DNA from: an uncultured Lachnospiraceae bacterium
GTDB taxonomy: Bacteria; Bacillota; Clostridia; Lachnospirales; Lachnospiraceae
Assembly: GCA_900315735.1 (NCBI GenBank)
Contig: ONAD01000006.1
Coordinates: 51,723-115,722, forward strand
DNA length: 64,000 nt
Direction: 5' to 3'
The notes under the pieces: generated by a model
Told to the model about the DNA's origin: nothing
What the model saw: the letters and a program-made list of their open reading frames with translations, nothing else
Databases searched by the model: none
In this document: piece after piece, positions 32,767 to 41,658 of the stretch
How the letters are laid out: every line of letters starts with the position of its first letter
How positions within the stretch are numbered: the first letter of the stretch is position 1
Translations under genes and position numbers: made by a program

Positions 32767-34374
32767 TTAATCTATCTTAAGTCTTGCATATTTTCCTGCA
32801 ATTGCTTCCGCTACTTTTAAGCCGTCCATGGCTGCTGACATAATACCGCCGGCATAACCTGCACCTTCTCCGCAAGGGTAAATGCCCGCAATATTACTTT
32901 CAAAAGATTCATCCCTTGTAATCCGCACCGGAGAGGAAGTTCTGCTCTCTACGCCGGATAAAATTGCATCTTCTCTGTTGTAGTCCGGAATGTATCTTGG
33001 AAAGAGCTCCATTCCTGCCTGAAAAGAGTCTGCCAGTTCCTTCGGAAGGATTTCCCGAAGATTGGCAAATGTGTGTGCACCCTTTGTGGTACTTTCAAAA
33101 GCTCCATATCCTGTGGATATGCGATTCTCTTTAAAATCTACGTAAAGCTGCTGTGGAATTGCGCCGTTTCCAATGCGATAGGCGTTTTTTTCCAATTTCC
33201 GCTGAAACTCAATCCCAGCTAACGGTCCATCCCCGTCAAAATCTTCCGGTCGAACCGAAACGATAATGGCACTGTTGGCATTTTGTCCGGCTCTTGCATG
33301 ATAGCTCATTCCATTGACTGCCAGCATGCCTTCTTCCGAAGAAGCATTTACTACATAACCGCCCGGGCACATACAGAAGGAATATACCCCTCGGTGATTC
33401 TCAAGATTAGCGGTCAGCTTATAAGATGCAGCAGGCAGCAGGGCATTTTTATGTCCATTGTACTGACACGCATCAATCATAGCCTGGGGATGCTCCACAC
33501 GAAGTCCCACCGCAAATGCCTTGGCTTCCATCTTAAGTCCCGTTTCCTGTAACATCGGAAAAGTGTCTCTTGCGGAATGGCCGATTGCCAGCACCAGAAC
33601 ATCTGTTGCAACTTCCTTTTCTCCGTTAATCCGGATGGCTTCTACTTTATCTTTCTTCTCATTCAGTGTAATGTCTGTGAGCTGACTGAAAAAGCAGTAA
33701 GTTCCGCCCATTCTTTCGATTTCCAGCCGGATGTTTTTTACGACTGTTTTTAAAATATCGGTTCCGATATGCGGCTTATTTATATATAAAATTTCTTCCG
33801 GAGCACCCATCTTTACAAAGATTTCCAATACTTCCCGGTTCCTTCCTGCCACATCTTTCACCAGTGTATTTAATTTGCCATCAGAAAAAGTACCGGCTCC
33901 GCCTTCTCCAAACTGCACATTGGTCTTTGGATTTAAGCTGCCGTCCTTCCAGAACCGTTCTACTTCAGCGGTTCGCTCTTCCACACTGCTTCCTCGTTCC
34001 AAAATAATTGGACAATAGCCATGCTTTGCCAGTTCATAGGCACAGAACATTCCGGCAGGACCGCTTCCCACAATAACCGGTCTGTGTGACAGCTGTCCCT
34101 CTCCGGCATCCGGGAAATGATAATGCACAACCTTTGCTTTACTGATATTGGCATTTTTATTCTTATGTAAAATCGTATCTTCCTGCTTCACTTCCACATC
34201 CACTGTGTATACAAAAGAAAGTTCATTTTTTCTTCTTGCGTCAATGGATTGCTTTCGAATCTGATAACGAATCAGATCCTTTTCATTTTTCAGACGAAGC
34301 GTTTTGATAATCTGTCTTCTTAACATCTCTTCCGAATGTTCAATCGGAAGCTTTAACTGATTTACTCGTATCAT
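32767..34374 (-). CDS. FAD-dependent oxidoreductase of the YP_-type 'FAD-dependent protein' family
   Basis: A 535-residue flavoprotein. An N-terminal domain of about 75 residues (MIRVNQLKLPIEHSEEML start) precedes a Rossmann FAD motif VIVGSGPAGMFCAYELAKHG. The later GEGGAGTFSDGKL and the closing CGEGAGYAGGIMSAAMDG are typical of the group often labelled NAD(P)/FAD-dependent oxidoreductase, of unknown substrate. ATG 34374 overlaps the stop of the upstream flavoprotein gene (ATGA), showing translational coupling. It lies 40 bases before mutS on the same strand. Confidence 0.85.
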   Translation of the reverse strand: MIRVNQLKLPIEHSEEMLRRQIIKTLRLKNEKDLIRYQIRKQSIDARRKNELSFVYTVDVEVKQEDTILHKNKNANISKAKVVHYHFPDAGEGQLSHRPVIVGSGPAGMFCAYELAKHGYCPIILERGSSVEERTAEVERFWKDGSLNPKTNVQFGEGGAGTFSDGKLNTLVKDVAGRNREVLEIFVKMGAPEEILYINKPHIGTDILKTVVKNIRLEIERMGGTYCFFSQLTDITLNEKKDKVEAIRINGEKEVATDVLVLAIGHSARDTFPMLQETGLKMEAKAFAVGLRVEHPQAMIDACQYNGHKNALLPAASYKLTANLENHRGVYSFCMCPGGYVVNASSEEGMLAVNGMSYHARAGQNANSAIIVSVRPEDFDGDGPLAGIEFQRKLEKNAYRIGNGAIPQQLYVDFKENRISTGYGAFESTTKGAHTFANLREILPKELADSFQAGMELFPRYIPDYNREDAILSGVESRTSSPVRITRDESFESNIAGIYPCGEGAGYAGGIMSAAMDGLKVAEAIAGKYARLKID

Positions 34375-35615
34375 GATAACTCCCTTGCCGCATGCATCCC
34401 GGCTACTGCGCCGCTGCTCCATGCCCATTGCAAATTATAGCCGCCGCAAATTCCGTCAATATCCACCATTTCTCCGGCAAAATAAAGTCCCGGACAAAGC
34501 TTTGACTCCATGGTTTCTGCATTTATTTCATCAGTGTCTACGCCGCCGGCAGTCACCTGTGCCGTATCAAAGGTATTCCAGTCAGTAATATCCACCCGGA
34601 GTCCCTGTGCCGTATCTACAAATCTCTTTATTTCTTCTTCCTGCAGCCGGTTCGCATATTTTGCAGCTTTTATATGTGACTCTTCTAATAATACCGGAAT
34701 TAATTTTTCCGGGAAAAAGCCGATTAAGGCTTCACTGATGCGTTTTTCATCTGCCTCCTTAAATCTTTCCTTAAAATAGGTTAAGCACTGTTCTTTCTCC
34801 CAGAATGGCACAAAATTAAGTGTCGCATAGACTTTTTTCTGCTCTGATAACGCTCTTGTGGCAACTCTTGAAATCTGAAATACCGGAATGCCGGATATTC
34901 CATAATTCGTAAGCTGCAATTCTCCGCGTTCACTGCATACATACGCATTTTCTATGTATAAATCAATCTTTGCATCTGCACGAATTCCTGCAATATCAGC
35001 AAAAAATGACTGTTTTCCCTTCAATCCGACAAGCCCCGGCACTAAATCTATGATATGATGTCCCAGGCTTTCAAGATATAGGAAACCGCTTCCATCACTG
35101 CCACTTTTCTTTAAGGTCTTACCACCGGTTGCCATTATGCATTTTGTTGCATAAAAATCACCGCCCTTGGTATGAAAAACGAAGCCTTTTTTTGTCTTTT
35201 CTATGCCTCTTATGCCACAGCTGCAGACCACTCCAACGTGCTGCTTCTGTAATTCCATCAGCAGCACATCCCTTATAGCTGCTGCCTGCTCGCTCTGGGG
35301 ATAATACCCACCGTTACGCTCCTTCGGATATATGCCAAGTCCCATAAAGAACTGCAGCGTCTCTTCCAGTCCAAACTGCTCAAATACAGGCGCAACAAAA
35401 GCAGGGTTCTGTCCGTAATATTTGTCCACACCCTGCATTTTATTTGTATAATTACATTTTCCGTTTCCGGTTGCCAAAATCTTCTTACCAAGCACTTCAT
35501 TGTGCTCTAAAATAAGAACTTTTGCACCGGCCCGTGCTGCCATAATGGCTGCTACCAGTCCGGCAGCGCCACCGCCGACCACTGCGATATCTATGCGTTC
35601 TGTATGCTTACTCAT
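34371..35615 (-). CDS. HI0933/YhiN (BaiN)-family flavoprotein
   Basis: A 414-residue FAD protein. The dinucleotide motif VVGGGAAGLVAAIMAARAG lies at residues about 11-29, GKKILATGNGKCNYTN is the family signature, and VTAGGVDTDEI with CGGYNLQWAWSSGAVAG closes the protein. BaiN of gut clostridia has been proposed to act in bile-acid 7-dehydroxylation, but the family is widespread in bacteria with no bile-acid metabolism, so the substrate here is unknown. It probably heads the flavoprotein-mutSL-miaA operon under the promoter at 35684-35712. Confidence 0.88.
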   Translation of the reverse strand: MSKHTERIDIAVVGGGAAGLVAAIMAARAGAKVLILEHNEVLGKKILATGNGKCNYTNKMQGVDKYYGQNPAFVAPVFEQFGLEETLQFFMGLGIYPKERNGGYYPQSEQAAAIRDVLLMELQKQHVGVVCSCGIRGIEKTKKGFVFHTKGGDFYATKCIMATGGKTLKKSGSDGSGFLYLESLGHHIIDLVPGLVGLKGKQSFFADIAGIRADAKIDLYIENAYVCSERGELQLTNYGISGIPVFQISRVATRALSEQKKVYATLNFVPFWEKEQCLTYFKERFKEADEKRISEALIGFFPEKLIPVLLEESHIKAAKYANRLQEEEIKRFVDTAQGLRVDITDWNTFDTAQVTAGGVDTDEINAETMESKLCPGLYFAGEMVDIDGICGGYNLQWAWSSGAVAGMHAARELS

Positions 35616-35683
35616 GCCGGTTATTTTCTCTTCTCTCTATTTCTTTTGGGTTCTGCAATCTTTGAACCCATTTAGCCTTTTAG

Positions 35684-35712
35684 ATTGTATCATAACAGTC
35701 TGAAACAATCAA
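35684..35712 (-). promoter_or_regulatory. Promoter of the flavoprotein-mutS-mutL-miaA operon
   Basis: TTGATT (35712-35707), a 17-base spacer, TACAAT (35689-35684) on the minus strand, about 69 bases before the first start codon. Confidence 0.68.
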
Positions 35713-35716
35713 CTTT

Positions 35717-36094
35717 TTAACTGGAATAGCTTTCTAAGAAACGGTACAAATCTTCCAATGTATCAAAGGTTTTTCCATTGCTGATTTCTTTTTTCAATTC
35801 CTCCGGCAGTCCCTGATAAGCAATTCCTGTATACATATATAAGGCATCCTCTTCACCAAAATAGACATTCAGATAACCATCCTCTTCCCGGACAACAAAT
35901 GCTTTTTTATTCTGAATGTTTACACTTTCCACACTTTCCTCGAATTGCTCTGTCTCAGCTTCCTGAACCTGTGCTATTTTATCCTGTTCTTTTTCATTCA
36001 GTTTCAGATAATACTGCCTTCCGCCAATCCATGCAAAGGTAGATAATACCAGCGCTCCAAGAAAAAAAGTGCGCATACGTTTTGTGTTTTTCAT
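35717..36094 (-). CDS. Small membrane-anchored protein with BofC C-terminal-like domain
   Basis: A protein of about 125 residues: short basic N-terminus, one membrane helix (about 9-26), an acidic linker rich in E and Q, and a C-terminal domain of about 55 residues. That domain (DGYLNVYFGEEDALYMYTGI, then LPEELKKEISNG and LYRFLESYSS) resembles the BofC C-terminal domain of endospore formers. BofC in Bacillus acts in the forespore intermembrane space to restrain SpoIVB; the N-terminal BofC domain is absent here, so the role may differ. ATG 36094 follows GGTGAT; ATG 36100 or 36121 are alternatives. Confidence 0.6.
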   Translation of the reverse strand: MKNTKRMRTFFLGALVLSTFAWIGGRQYYLKLNEKEQDKIAQVQEAETEQFEESVESVNIQNKKAFVVREEDGYLNVYFGEEDALYMYTGIAYQGLPEELKKEISNGKTFDTLEDLYRFLESYSS

Positions 36095-36181
36095 ATTCAT
36101 CACCACAAACAGTATGCGCATGTCTTCTTCTTTTTATACAATTTTTCTGAGATTTTTACGTTCCGCCTCTTTATTACATGC

Positions 36182-37840
36182 TTATAACAAATGTAATTTC
36201 TTGGCAATACGGACTAAAAGATATCCCTTCGGGAATTTCTTTAATTCTTCCTCACTTAAGCCTTTTAATAATAAAAGCATTGCACCGTATACAACGGCTC
36301 CGATTACAATTGCAAGTACGGCTGCAATGGCATTTACTTTAATAACTGCAAAAATTCCTTTGTAAACGCCAAATACTACGACACCCATAATGGCAGAAGC
36401 TGCCACCGGGATTAAGAAAGTTCTCACTACTTCCTGACGATAGCCACTGTATTTCCGTAAGGACATTGCATTAAAGAGACACATAAAGAATGCAAATAAT
36501 GCATTGGAATATACCACCGCATAGATACCAAGATGTAATCCAAACATCATCATTAACAGTGCAATCAGATGCAGTCCCAATGCGATAGCCGCATTTTTTA
36601 CCGGCTCTCTCATCCGGTTAATTCCCTGTAACAGTCCATTGGACAATGTAGAAAGGGAATAGAATAAAATTGCAACTGCTCCCGTTGTCAACATGGTTGC
36701 TGCGGTAGTTCCGGTACTGCCATAAAGATGCAGCAGCTTTAATATCGGTCCTGACAACACTGCGATTCCAATGGTACAAGGGAATGCAATTACCATGATA
36801 AAGCGGATTGCAATATTAATCTGGCTTCGTACGGACTCTCTGTCCTTTCTTGCATACGCACCTGTAAGATTTGGTACACAGGAAGCCGCCATCGCAGAAG
36901 CAATGGAAATCGGAATATTGATAATGGTCTTATATTTTCCGGAGAAGATTCCCCACCAGACATCAATATCATCCGGCTTATAGCCCTGTAATTCCGCTAC
37001 GTTCTTATAGATACCCTGATCTAAAATTGCACTGATATTATAAATTGTGGTACTTAAAAGTACCGGAACGATAGTCATAATCAGTACACGAAAAACATTC
37101 TGATAGGATTCCGTTTTGCTGCTGGTATCCCGGCGCATCTGCCGTTTAAAAATACGTTTGTACGCCAGAAACAGCATTCCAAGGAATAAAAGTGCAAACA
37201 CTGCTCCCATATTGGTACCCAGTGTTCCACCTGCAGCACCGTAAGCAGAGCCATACTTTTCTTTATTTCCAAGCACTGCTCCGATTCTTGCACCATATCC
37301 ATAAAGAATATATGCTGCTGCAATACTGACAATCGCATTGACAATCTGTTCGATAATCTGTGAAATGGCACTCGGCATCATGGTACCAAGTCCCTGGAAA
37401 AATCCACGTAAGACACCCAACACGGCAACTACCAGTATGGTCGGTGCCAGAACCTTCAACGCAAAAATACTGAGGGGCGTATTCAACATATTTGTAAAGA
37501 ATGACGCTCCAAAGAAAAGAATCAAACTTGCAGTAAGTCCGGTACCGGTTGCTAAAAGCAGGGCACCTTTTACAATTCGATATGCATTTTTTCTTTGCCC
37601 CTTCGAGACACGGGCAGATACCAGCTTGGATACCGCCAGCGGCAGGCTGTATGCAGAAATAATCAGCAGGATATTATAAATTTCAAAGGCTGCACTGTAA
37701 TAACTGTTACCGGTATCTCCGATGATATTGGTCATCGGGATTCGATAGAGCAGACCAATTATCCTGCTGACTATAGAGGCAATTGCAAGAATGGAACCCT
37801 GTACTAAAAAGTTGGATTCACTCTTTTTTCCTGAACTCAT
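36182..37840 (-). CDS. SpoVB/MurJ-like polysaccharide flippase (MOP superfamily)
   Basis: A 552-residue membrane protein with about 14 helices, starting NFLVQGSILAIASIVSRIIG and LLYRIPMTNIIGDTGNSYY, the standard opening of the Firmicutes SpoVB/YtgP group. It has a basic cytosolic loop around residue 240. Members flip lipid-linked precursors: YtgP is a lipid II flippase and SpoVB acts in spore cortex synthesis. Which of these this one is cannot be told from sequence alone. It lies 29 bases after the DUF3048 lipoprotein gene. Confidence 0.88.
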   Translation of the reverse strand: MSSGKKSESNFLVQGSILAIASIVSRIIGLLYRIPMTNIIGDTGNSYYSAAFEIYNILLIISAYSLPLAVSKLVSARVSKGQRKNAYRIVKGALLLATGTGLTASLILFFGASFFTNMLNTPLSIFALKVLAPTILVVAVLGVLRGFFQGLGTMMPSAISQIIEQIVNAIVSIAAAYILYGYGARIGAVLGNKEKYGSAYGAAGGTLGTNMGAVFALLFLGMLFLAYKRIFKRQMRRDTSSKTESYQNVFRVLIMTIVPVLLSTTIYNISAILDQGIYKNVAELQGYKPDDIDVWWGIFSGKYKTIINIPISIASAMAASCVPNLTGAYARKDRESVRSQINIAIRFIMVIAFPCTIGIAVLSGPILKLLHLYGSTGTTAATMLTTGAVAILFYSLSTLSNGLLQGINRMREPVKNAAIALGLHLIALLMMMFGLHLGIYAVVYSNALFAFFMCLFNAMSLRKYSGYRQEVVRTFLIPVAASAIMGVVVFGVYKGIFAVIKVNAIAAVLAIVIGAVVYGAMLLLLKGLSEEELKKFPKGYLLVRIAKKLHLL

Positions 37841-37869
37841 AAATTTACCTCAAGTAATTTTCGAAATAA

Positions 37870-38982
37870 TTATTTTGCGGAAGGTGGTGTAAACTCATCT
37901 TCTGTTGCATAGATATTTAATTTCTTCTCCATGTCATTTAACAATACACATACCATGGTTTTGCCCTGGTTTAATGTAATTTCATTTCCGGAAGCATCAT
38001 AGTATCTGGTTGGTTCATTTTCATTTGCTTTCTTCCATGTTACATCGATTACTTTACCGTTGGTAATATATTTTCCGGTTCCTTCTCCGGTGCTCTCAAC
38101 ATCCAGATAACCATGTGCATCATCTAATTTGGTATAATCGCAGTACTGAAGCAGAATGTTCTTGAATGCAAGCTGTGTTCCTGTATTTTCATCCATATGC
38201 TCTTTCTTGTACTGGAAACGATAGTATAAACCGTCCTCACTGTTGTATACAAACCAAGGATTGTTTACATAATATCCCGGCTGAACAACTGCTGCATCTG
38301 CTCCGTCGGTAAGTTCGATTTCTTTTTCATCATCTTCATTGAACTGATAATGTCCTTCATAATCGGAAGGCAGTTCGGTATCATAACCCTTTAATTCAAT
38401 TCCGGCATCAATACCATCTGTGCTTACAAATGCATTGTGTGGAGCCTTTCTTGACTTGTCACGATAGAAAGTAGCAGAATCAATTGCGCCCTCTAAGCCG
38501 TTTAAGTCCTCAACTTTGCCACTCTCTAACAGCTCGGTTGCGTAAATTGCCTGTCCGTAATGAACATAAATTGCATCAAATTCCATTGCATAATATGCAT
38601 AGTAATGACGACAGCTTCTTACAGAACCAATCTTGTCTAATCCGGAGTAATCCTGGAAAATCGGCATCAGACGGGTAATTCCGCCTTCAGCAGGAGCTTC
38701 GTAAAGTACGTCTGCCTGTGACAGTCCATACTGCGGCAATGCATCATTGGTATTTCCAATCATGATTGCAACCGGTTTCTTCTTTGCTAAATCTGCATCA
38801 ATCCATTCACCGGTCAGATAACTTCTTGCCATACCATCTTTGCCGGTTTCGGTTTCTGTTTCCGGTTCTGCTTCAGAAACGGCTTCTGTCGGTTCCGGAG
38901 CTTCCTCTTTTTTCTTACAGCCAGCTAAAAGACTGGTTGCCATCAGTGTCATGCATAAAACAATACTTAATCTCTTTTTCAT
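37870..38982 (-). CDS. DUF3048 lipoprotein (YerB-like)
   Basis: A 370-residue secreted lipoprotein. The signal peptide ends in lipobox LLAGC (Cys21), followed by a low-complexity E/P/T linker (about 25-50). The DUF3048 domain follows (KKPVAIMIGNTNDALPQYGL, LYEAPAEGGITRLMPIF, GSVRSCRHYY), then its C-terminal domain (VTWKKANENEPTRYYDASGN and GKTMVCVLL). YerB proteins are surface lipoproteins of unknown function. It starts 15 bases from ybeY in the same operon and is processed by LspA. Confidence 0.93.
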   Translation of the reverse strand: MKKRLSIVLCMTLMATSLLAGCKKKEEAPEPTEAVSEAEPETETETGKDGMARSYLTGEWIDADLAKKKPVAIMIGNTNDALPQYGLSQADVLYEAPAEGGITRLMPIFQDYSGLDKIGSVRSCRHYYAYYAMEFDAIYVHYGQAIYATELLESGKVEDLNGLEGAIDSATFYRDKSRKAPHNAFVSTDGIDAGIELKGYDTELPSDYEGHYQFNEDDEKEIELTDGADAAVVQPGYYVNNPWFVYNSEDGLYYRFQYKKEHMDENTGTQLAFKNILLQYCDYTKLDDAHGYLDVESTGEGTGKYITNGKVIDVTWKKANENEPTRYYDASGNEITLNQGKTMVCVLLNDMEKKLNIYATEDEFTPPSAK

Positions 38983-38997
38983 GATGTTCCTCCATTT

Positions 38998-39495
38998 TTA
39001 TCTTAAAATATTTAAGCAGTCTAAAATCTCACGCTGCTTTCCTTCCATCACTGCAGCTTCCTGTTCTTCCATGTGGTCATAACCAAACAGATGCAACATA
39101 CTATGTACAATCAGAAATGCAAATTCTCTTTGCATACTGTGACCATATTCCTCTGCCTGTTCCCTGACCTTGTCCACAGAAATAATAATATCTCCCAGCA
39201 GAATCTCCCCTGTATCCGGATTAAAGCAGTCCTCTGTCTGATTCTCTATCTGGGAAAAATCTCCCGGTGCATCATATTCTAACATCGGAAAGGATAAAAC
39301 GTCCGTCGGGCGGTCTATCTCCCGGAACTCCTTATTTATCTTCCAGATACCATCATTATCTGTCAGCGTAAGGCTGATTTCTGCTTCAAAAGGAAAATGC
39401 TCATGTTCCATTGTAAACGATATTACATCTTTTGCAAGTGTTTCATAATCAAAATCGAAGGTAACCTCCGTTTCTTTCTCTATTGCAAGGCTCAA
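38998..39495 (-). CDS. ybeY: Endoribonuclease YbeY
   Basis: A 165-residue zinc endoribonuclease. The metal motif HSMLHLFGYDH (H-x3-H-x5-H) lies near residue 130, preceded by LGDIIISVDKVREQAEEYGH. It takes part in 16S rRNA 3'-end maturation and ribosome quality control. The start is TTG 39495, 10 bases after AAAGGAG, sharing four bases (TTGA) with the stop of the upstream HD-protein gene. The order phoH, pgpH-position gene, ybeY matches Bacillus yqfE-yqfF-yqfG. Confidence 0.95.
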   Translation of the reverse strand: MSLAIEKETEVTFDFDYETLAKDVISFTMEHEHFPFEAEISLTLTDNDGIWKINKEFREIDRPTDVLSFPMLEYDAPGDFSQIENQTEDCFNPDTGEILLGDIIISVDKVREQAEEYGHSMQREFAFLIVHSMLHLFGYDHMEEQEAAVMEGKQREILDCLNILR

Positions 39496-40673
39496 AACAA
39501 ATCCGCTCCTTTCGTTAAAAACTCTCTGATTTTAATAAACTGGTTCATGCCAAGATTCGCTTCATCATATAATCCGGCAGCTGATTTTTCGTTTAATGTC
39601 TGATAAATAATAATATCATGATTCCAGCTGTTCTTTACGGTTTCCTTGTCCAAAAGTTCAAATTTGGTAACAATGCTGTCCACAATATGTACGATTGCAG
39701 ACTCTATGGAGCTGATGGCATTTAATTCACCATTGTATTCACTTAAAATCTCAACCACCTTTTTCGGAAAACAGTTGATTTCTGCAAGATGAACTCCATT
39801 TTCCACAAACGGCTCACCCTCAAGTTTTCCAATCCGGTAGTAAAAGCCTGCCGCAGCTACCGTCTTATCATCTGCTCCCAGCTCCTTTGCGCATTCTTCT
39901 GCTACACTTGAAACTTTGCGGGCATGTGCATAATCAATTTCCGAATAGTTTTTAATCTCCTGCACCAGTGGAAAATCTTCTGCAATGATTTCAGCCAAAG
40001 CCCGTTCTTTCTCATGCTTTGTATAATGATACAGCCTGTCTGCAAAAAAGCACACAAAAACTGCCGTCAGTATCATGCCACATCCTGCGGATAAGTACTG
40101 ATGATAATTAATTTCAAAGCTGCTGATATAATAGAATATACACGGAACTGAGAACGACAATGCAATTGTCATGATGCAGCCACAAATTTTATATTTTTTC
40201 TGGCTGATTACCATAAGCAGGATTCCGGAAAGTACTGTCAGCATAGTATATGCCGCATATTCATAAAAACTGCCACTGGAGCACATACACAAAAGTGTAT
40301 TAAAATAAATTCCGCCTAAAATGCCAATCAGCTCATTTCCACCACAGGAAAGAATCATAACCGGAATCATGACCGGAGCCATATATGCCGGCATAAAAAA
40401 GAATCCCCCATAACAGGCTGCCGCTGCAAGAAAACAAAGAAACAGCTGTTGAAAATCACTTCTTTCATTCCGGTTAAGATGTCCTCTGATACGTTCCATT
40501 TCAATCACTGCAATCAGCAATGGCAGATATAAAGCATTGACAAAAACAAGCACCAGTACACGGTCTATGGTAAACTTACAGATAATTGCCAGAAAAACAG
40601 AATAAAGCGCAACGGAAACAAGGATTCCCAGCATACGAATCATTCTTCTGGGTGAAAATCTATCTTCCTTCAT
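39492..40673 (-). CDS. Membrane protein in the pgpH position with a degenerate HD domain
   Basis: A 393-residue protein: about six to seven membrane helices (about 14-212), then a cytosolic HD-like domain (about 245-393). In PgpH, a c-di-AMP phosphodiesterase, the motif reads roughly AYYHDIGK; here the same place reads AGFYYRIGKLEG, so the His-Asp pair is replaced by Tyr279-Arg280. An upstream His250 (YAHARKVSSVAEE) is kept. The large extracellular 7TMR-HDED domain of PgpH (about 700 residues in total) is absent. Gene order (phoH before, ybeY after) makes it orthologous in position to pgpH. It is probably not a metal-dependent phosphodiesterase and may be a binding or structural remnant. Confidence 0.72.
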   Translation of the reverse strand: MKEDRFSPRRMIRMLGILVSVALYSVFLAIICKFTIDRVLVLVFVNALYLPLLIAVIEMERIRGHLNRNERSDFQQLFLCFLAAAACYGGFFFMPAYMAPVMIPVMILSCGGNELIGILGGIYFNTLLCMCSSGSFYEYAAYTMLTVLSGILLMVISQKKYKICGCIMTIALSFSVPCIFYYISSFEINYHQYLSAGCGMILTAVFVCFFADRLYHYTKHEKERALAEIIAEDFPLVQEIKNYSEIDYAHARKVSSVAEECAKELGADDKTVAAAGFYYRIGKLEGEPFVENGVHLAEINCFPKKVVEILSEYNGELNAISSIESAIVHIVDSIVTKFELLDKETVKNSWNHDIIIYQTLNEKSAAGLYDEANLGMNQFIKIREFLTKGADLF

Positions 40674-41658
40674 TTTTCGTTACTCTTTTCGTTCTTTTAT
40701 TTGCCTTGGACTCATAATCGTCATAGGCTTTTACAATCTTTTGTACCAGCGGATGTCTTACTACGTCCGCACTGGTCAATTTACAGACGGATATCTCATC
40801 CACATTACGAAGTACACGTAATGCAACATCCAGTCCCGACTTCGTTCCCGGAGCCAGATCCTTCTGGGTAGCATCTCCGGTCACCACAACCTTGGAGCCG
40901 AATCCGATACGTGTCAAAAACATCTTCATCTGTGCCGGTGTGGTATTCTGTGCCTCATCTAAGATAATAAATGCATTATCTAAGGTACGGCCTCTCATAT
41001 AAGCCAACGGTGCGACCTCAATAAGTCCCTTTTCCATATTCCGCTGAAAGCTTTCTGCTCCCATAATCTGGTACAGTGCATCATACAGCGGGCGAAGATA
41101 CGGGTCTACCTTGCTCTGTAAATCTCCCGGCAGAAATCCTAACTTCTCACCGGCTTCAATTGCCGGACGGGTTAAAATAATACGGTTTACTTCTTCATTC
41201 TTAAATGCAGTAATTGCCATTGCCATGGCAAGATAAGTCTTTCCGGTTCCGGCAGGGCCGATTCCAAATACAATCATCTGTTTACGGATTGCATCTACAT
41301 AAGCCTTCTGGCCTAAAGTCTTTGGTTTCACCGGTTTGCCGTTTATCGTATGGCAGATGCAGTCCTTATCAATCTCCACCAAGGAGCCTTCTTTATGTTC
41401 TCCCAAAAGAGAAAGCGTATATGCGACCTTCTGCTCATCTATCATATTGCCACGCTCTGCCAGCTGCAAAAGTTCTGCAAATACCTTACATGCACCCTCT
41501 ACATTTGCAGTATCTCCAATGACTTTGATGCCCTCATTGCGGGGTACTACCGTAACATTTAAAGTGCGTTCAATCAGCTTTATATTATGGTCGAATTGTC
41601 CAAAAATATTGGAAACATGTTCTGCCGGTATATCAATTCTCGTTTCATTCAAACTCAT
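40660..41658 (-). CDS. PhoH-family ATPase
   Basis: A 332-residue protein. An N-terminal KH-like segment (ERTLNVTVVPRNEGIKVIGD) precedes the PhoH ATPase domain, with Walker A GPAGTGKTYLAMAMA, Walker B FIILDEAQNTTPAQMKMFL and GDATQKDLAPG. PhoH/YbeZ proteins are RNA-associated ATPases that work with YbeY, encoded two genes downstream. It overlaps the yqfD stop by 14 bases and the next gene by 14 bases, so the operon is tightly packed. Confidence 0.93.
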   Translation of the reverse strand: MSLNETRIDIPAEHVSNIFGQFDHNIKLIERTLNVTVVPRNEGIKVIGDTANVEGACKVFAELLQLAERGNMIDEQKVAYTLSLLGEHKEGSLVEIDKDCICHTINGKPVKPKTLGQKAYVDAIRKQMIVFGIGPAGTGKTYLAMAMAITAFKNEEVNRIILTRPAIEAGEKLGFLPGDLQSKVDPYLRPLYDALYQIMGAESFQRNMEKGLIEVAPLAYMRGRTLDNAFIILDEAQNTTPAQMKMFLTRIGFGSKVVVTGDATQKDLAPGTKSGLDVALRVLRNVDEISVCKLTSADVVRHPLVQKIVKAYDDYESKANKRTKRVTKNEGR

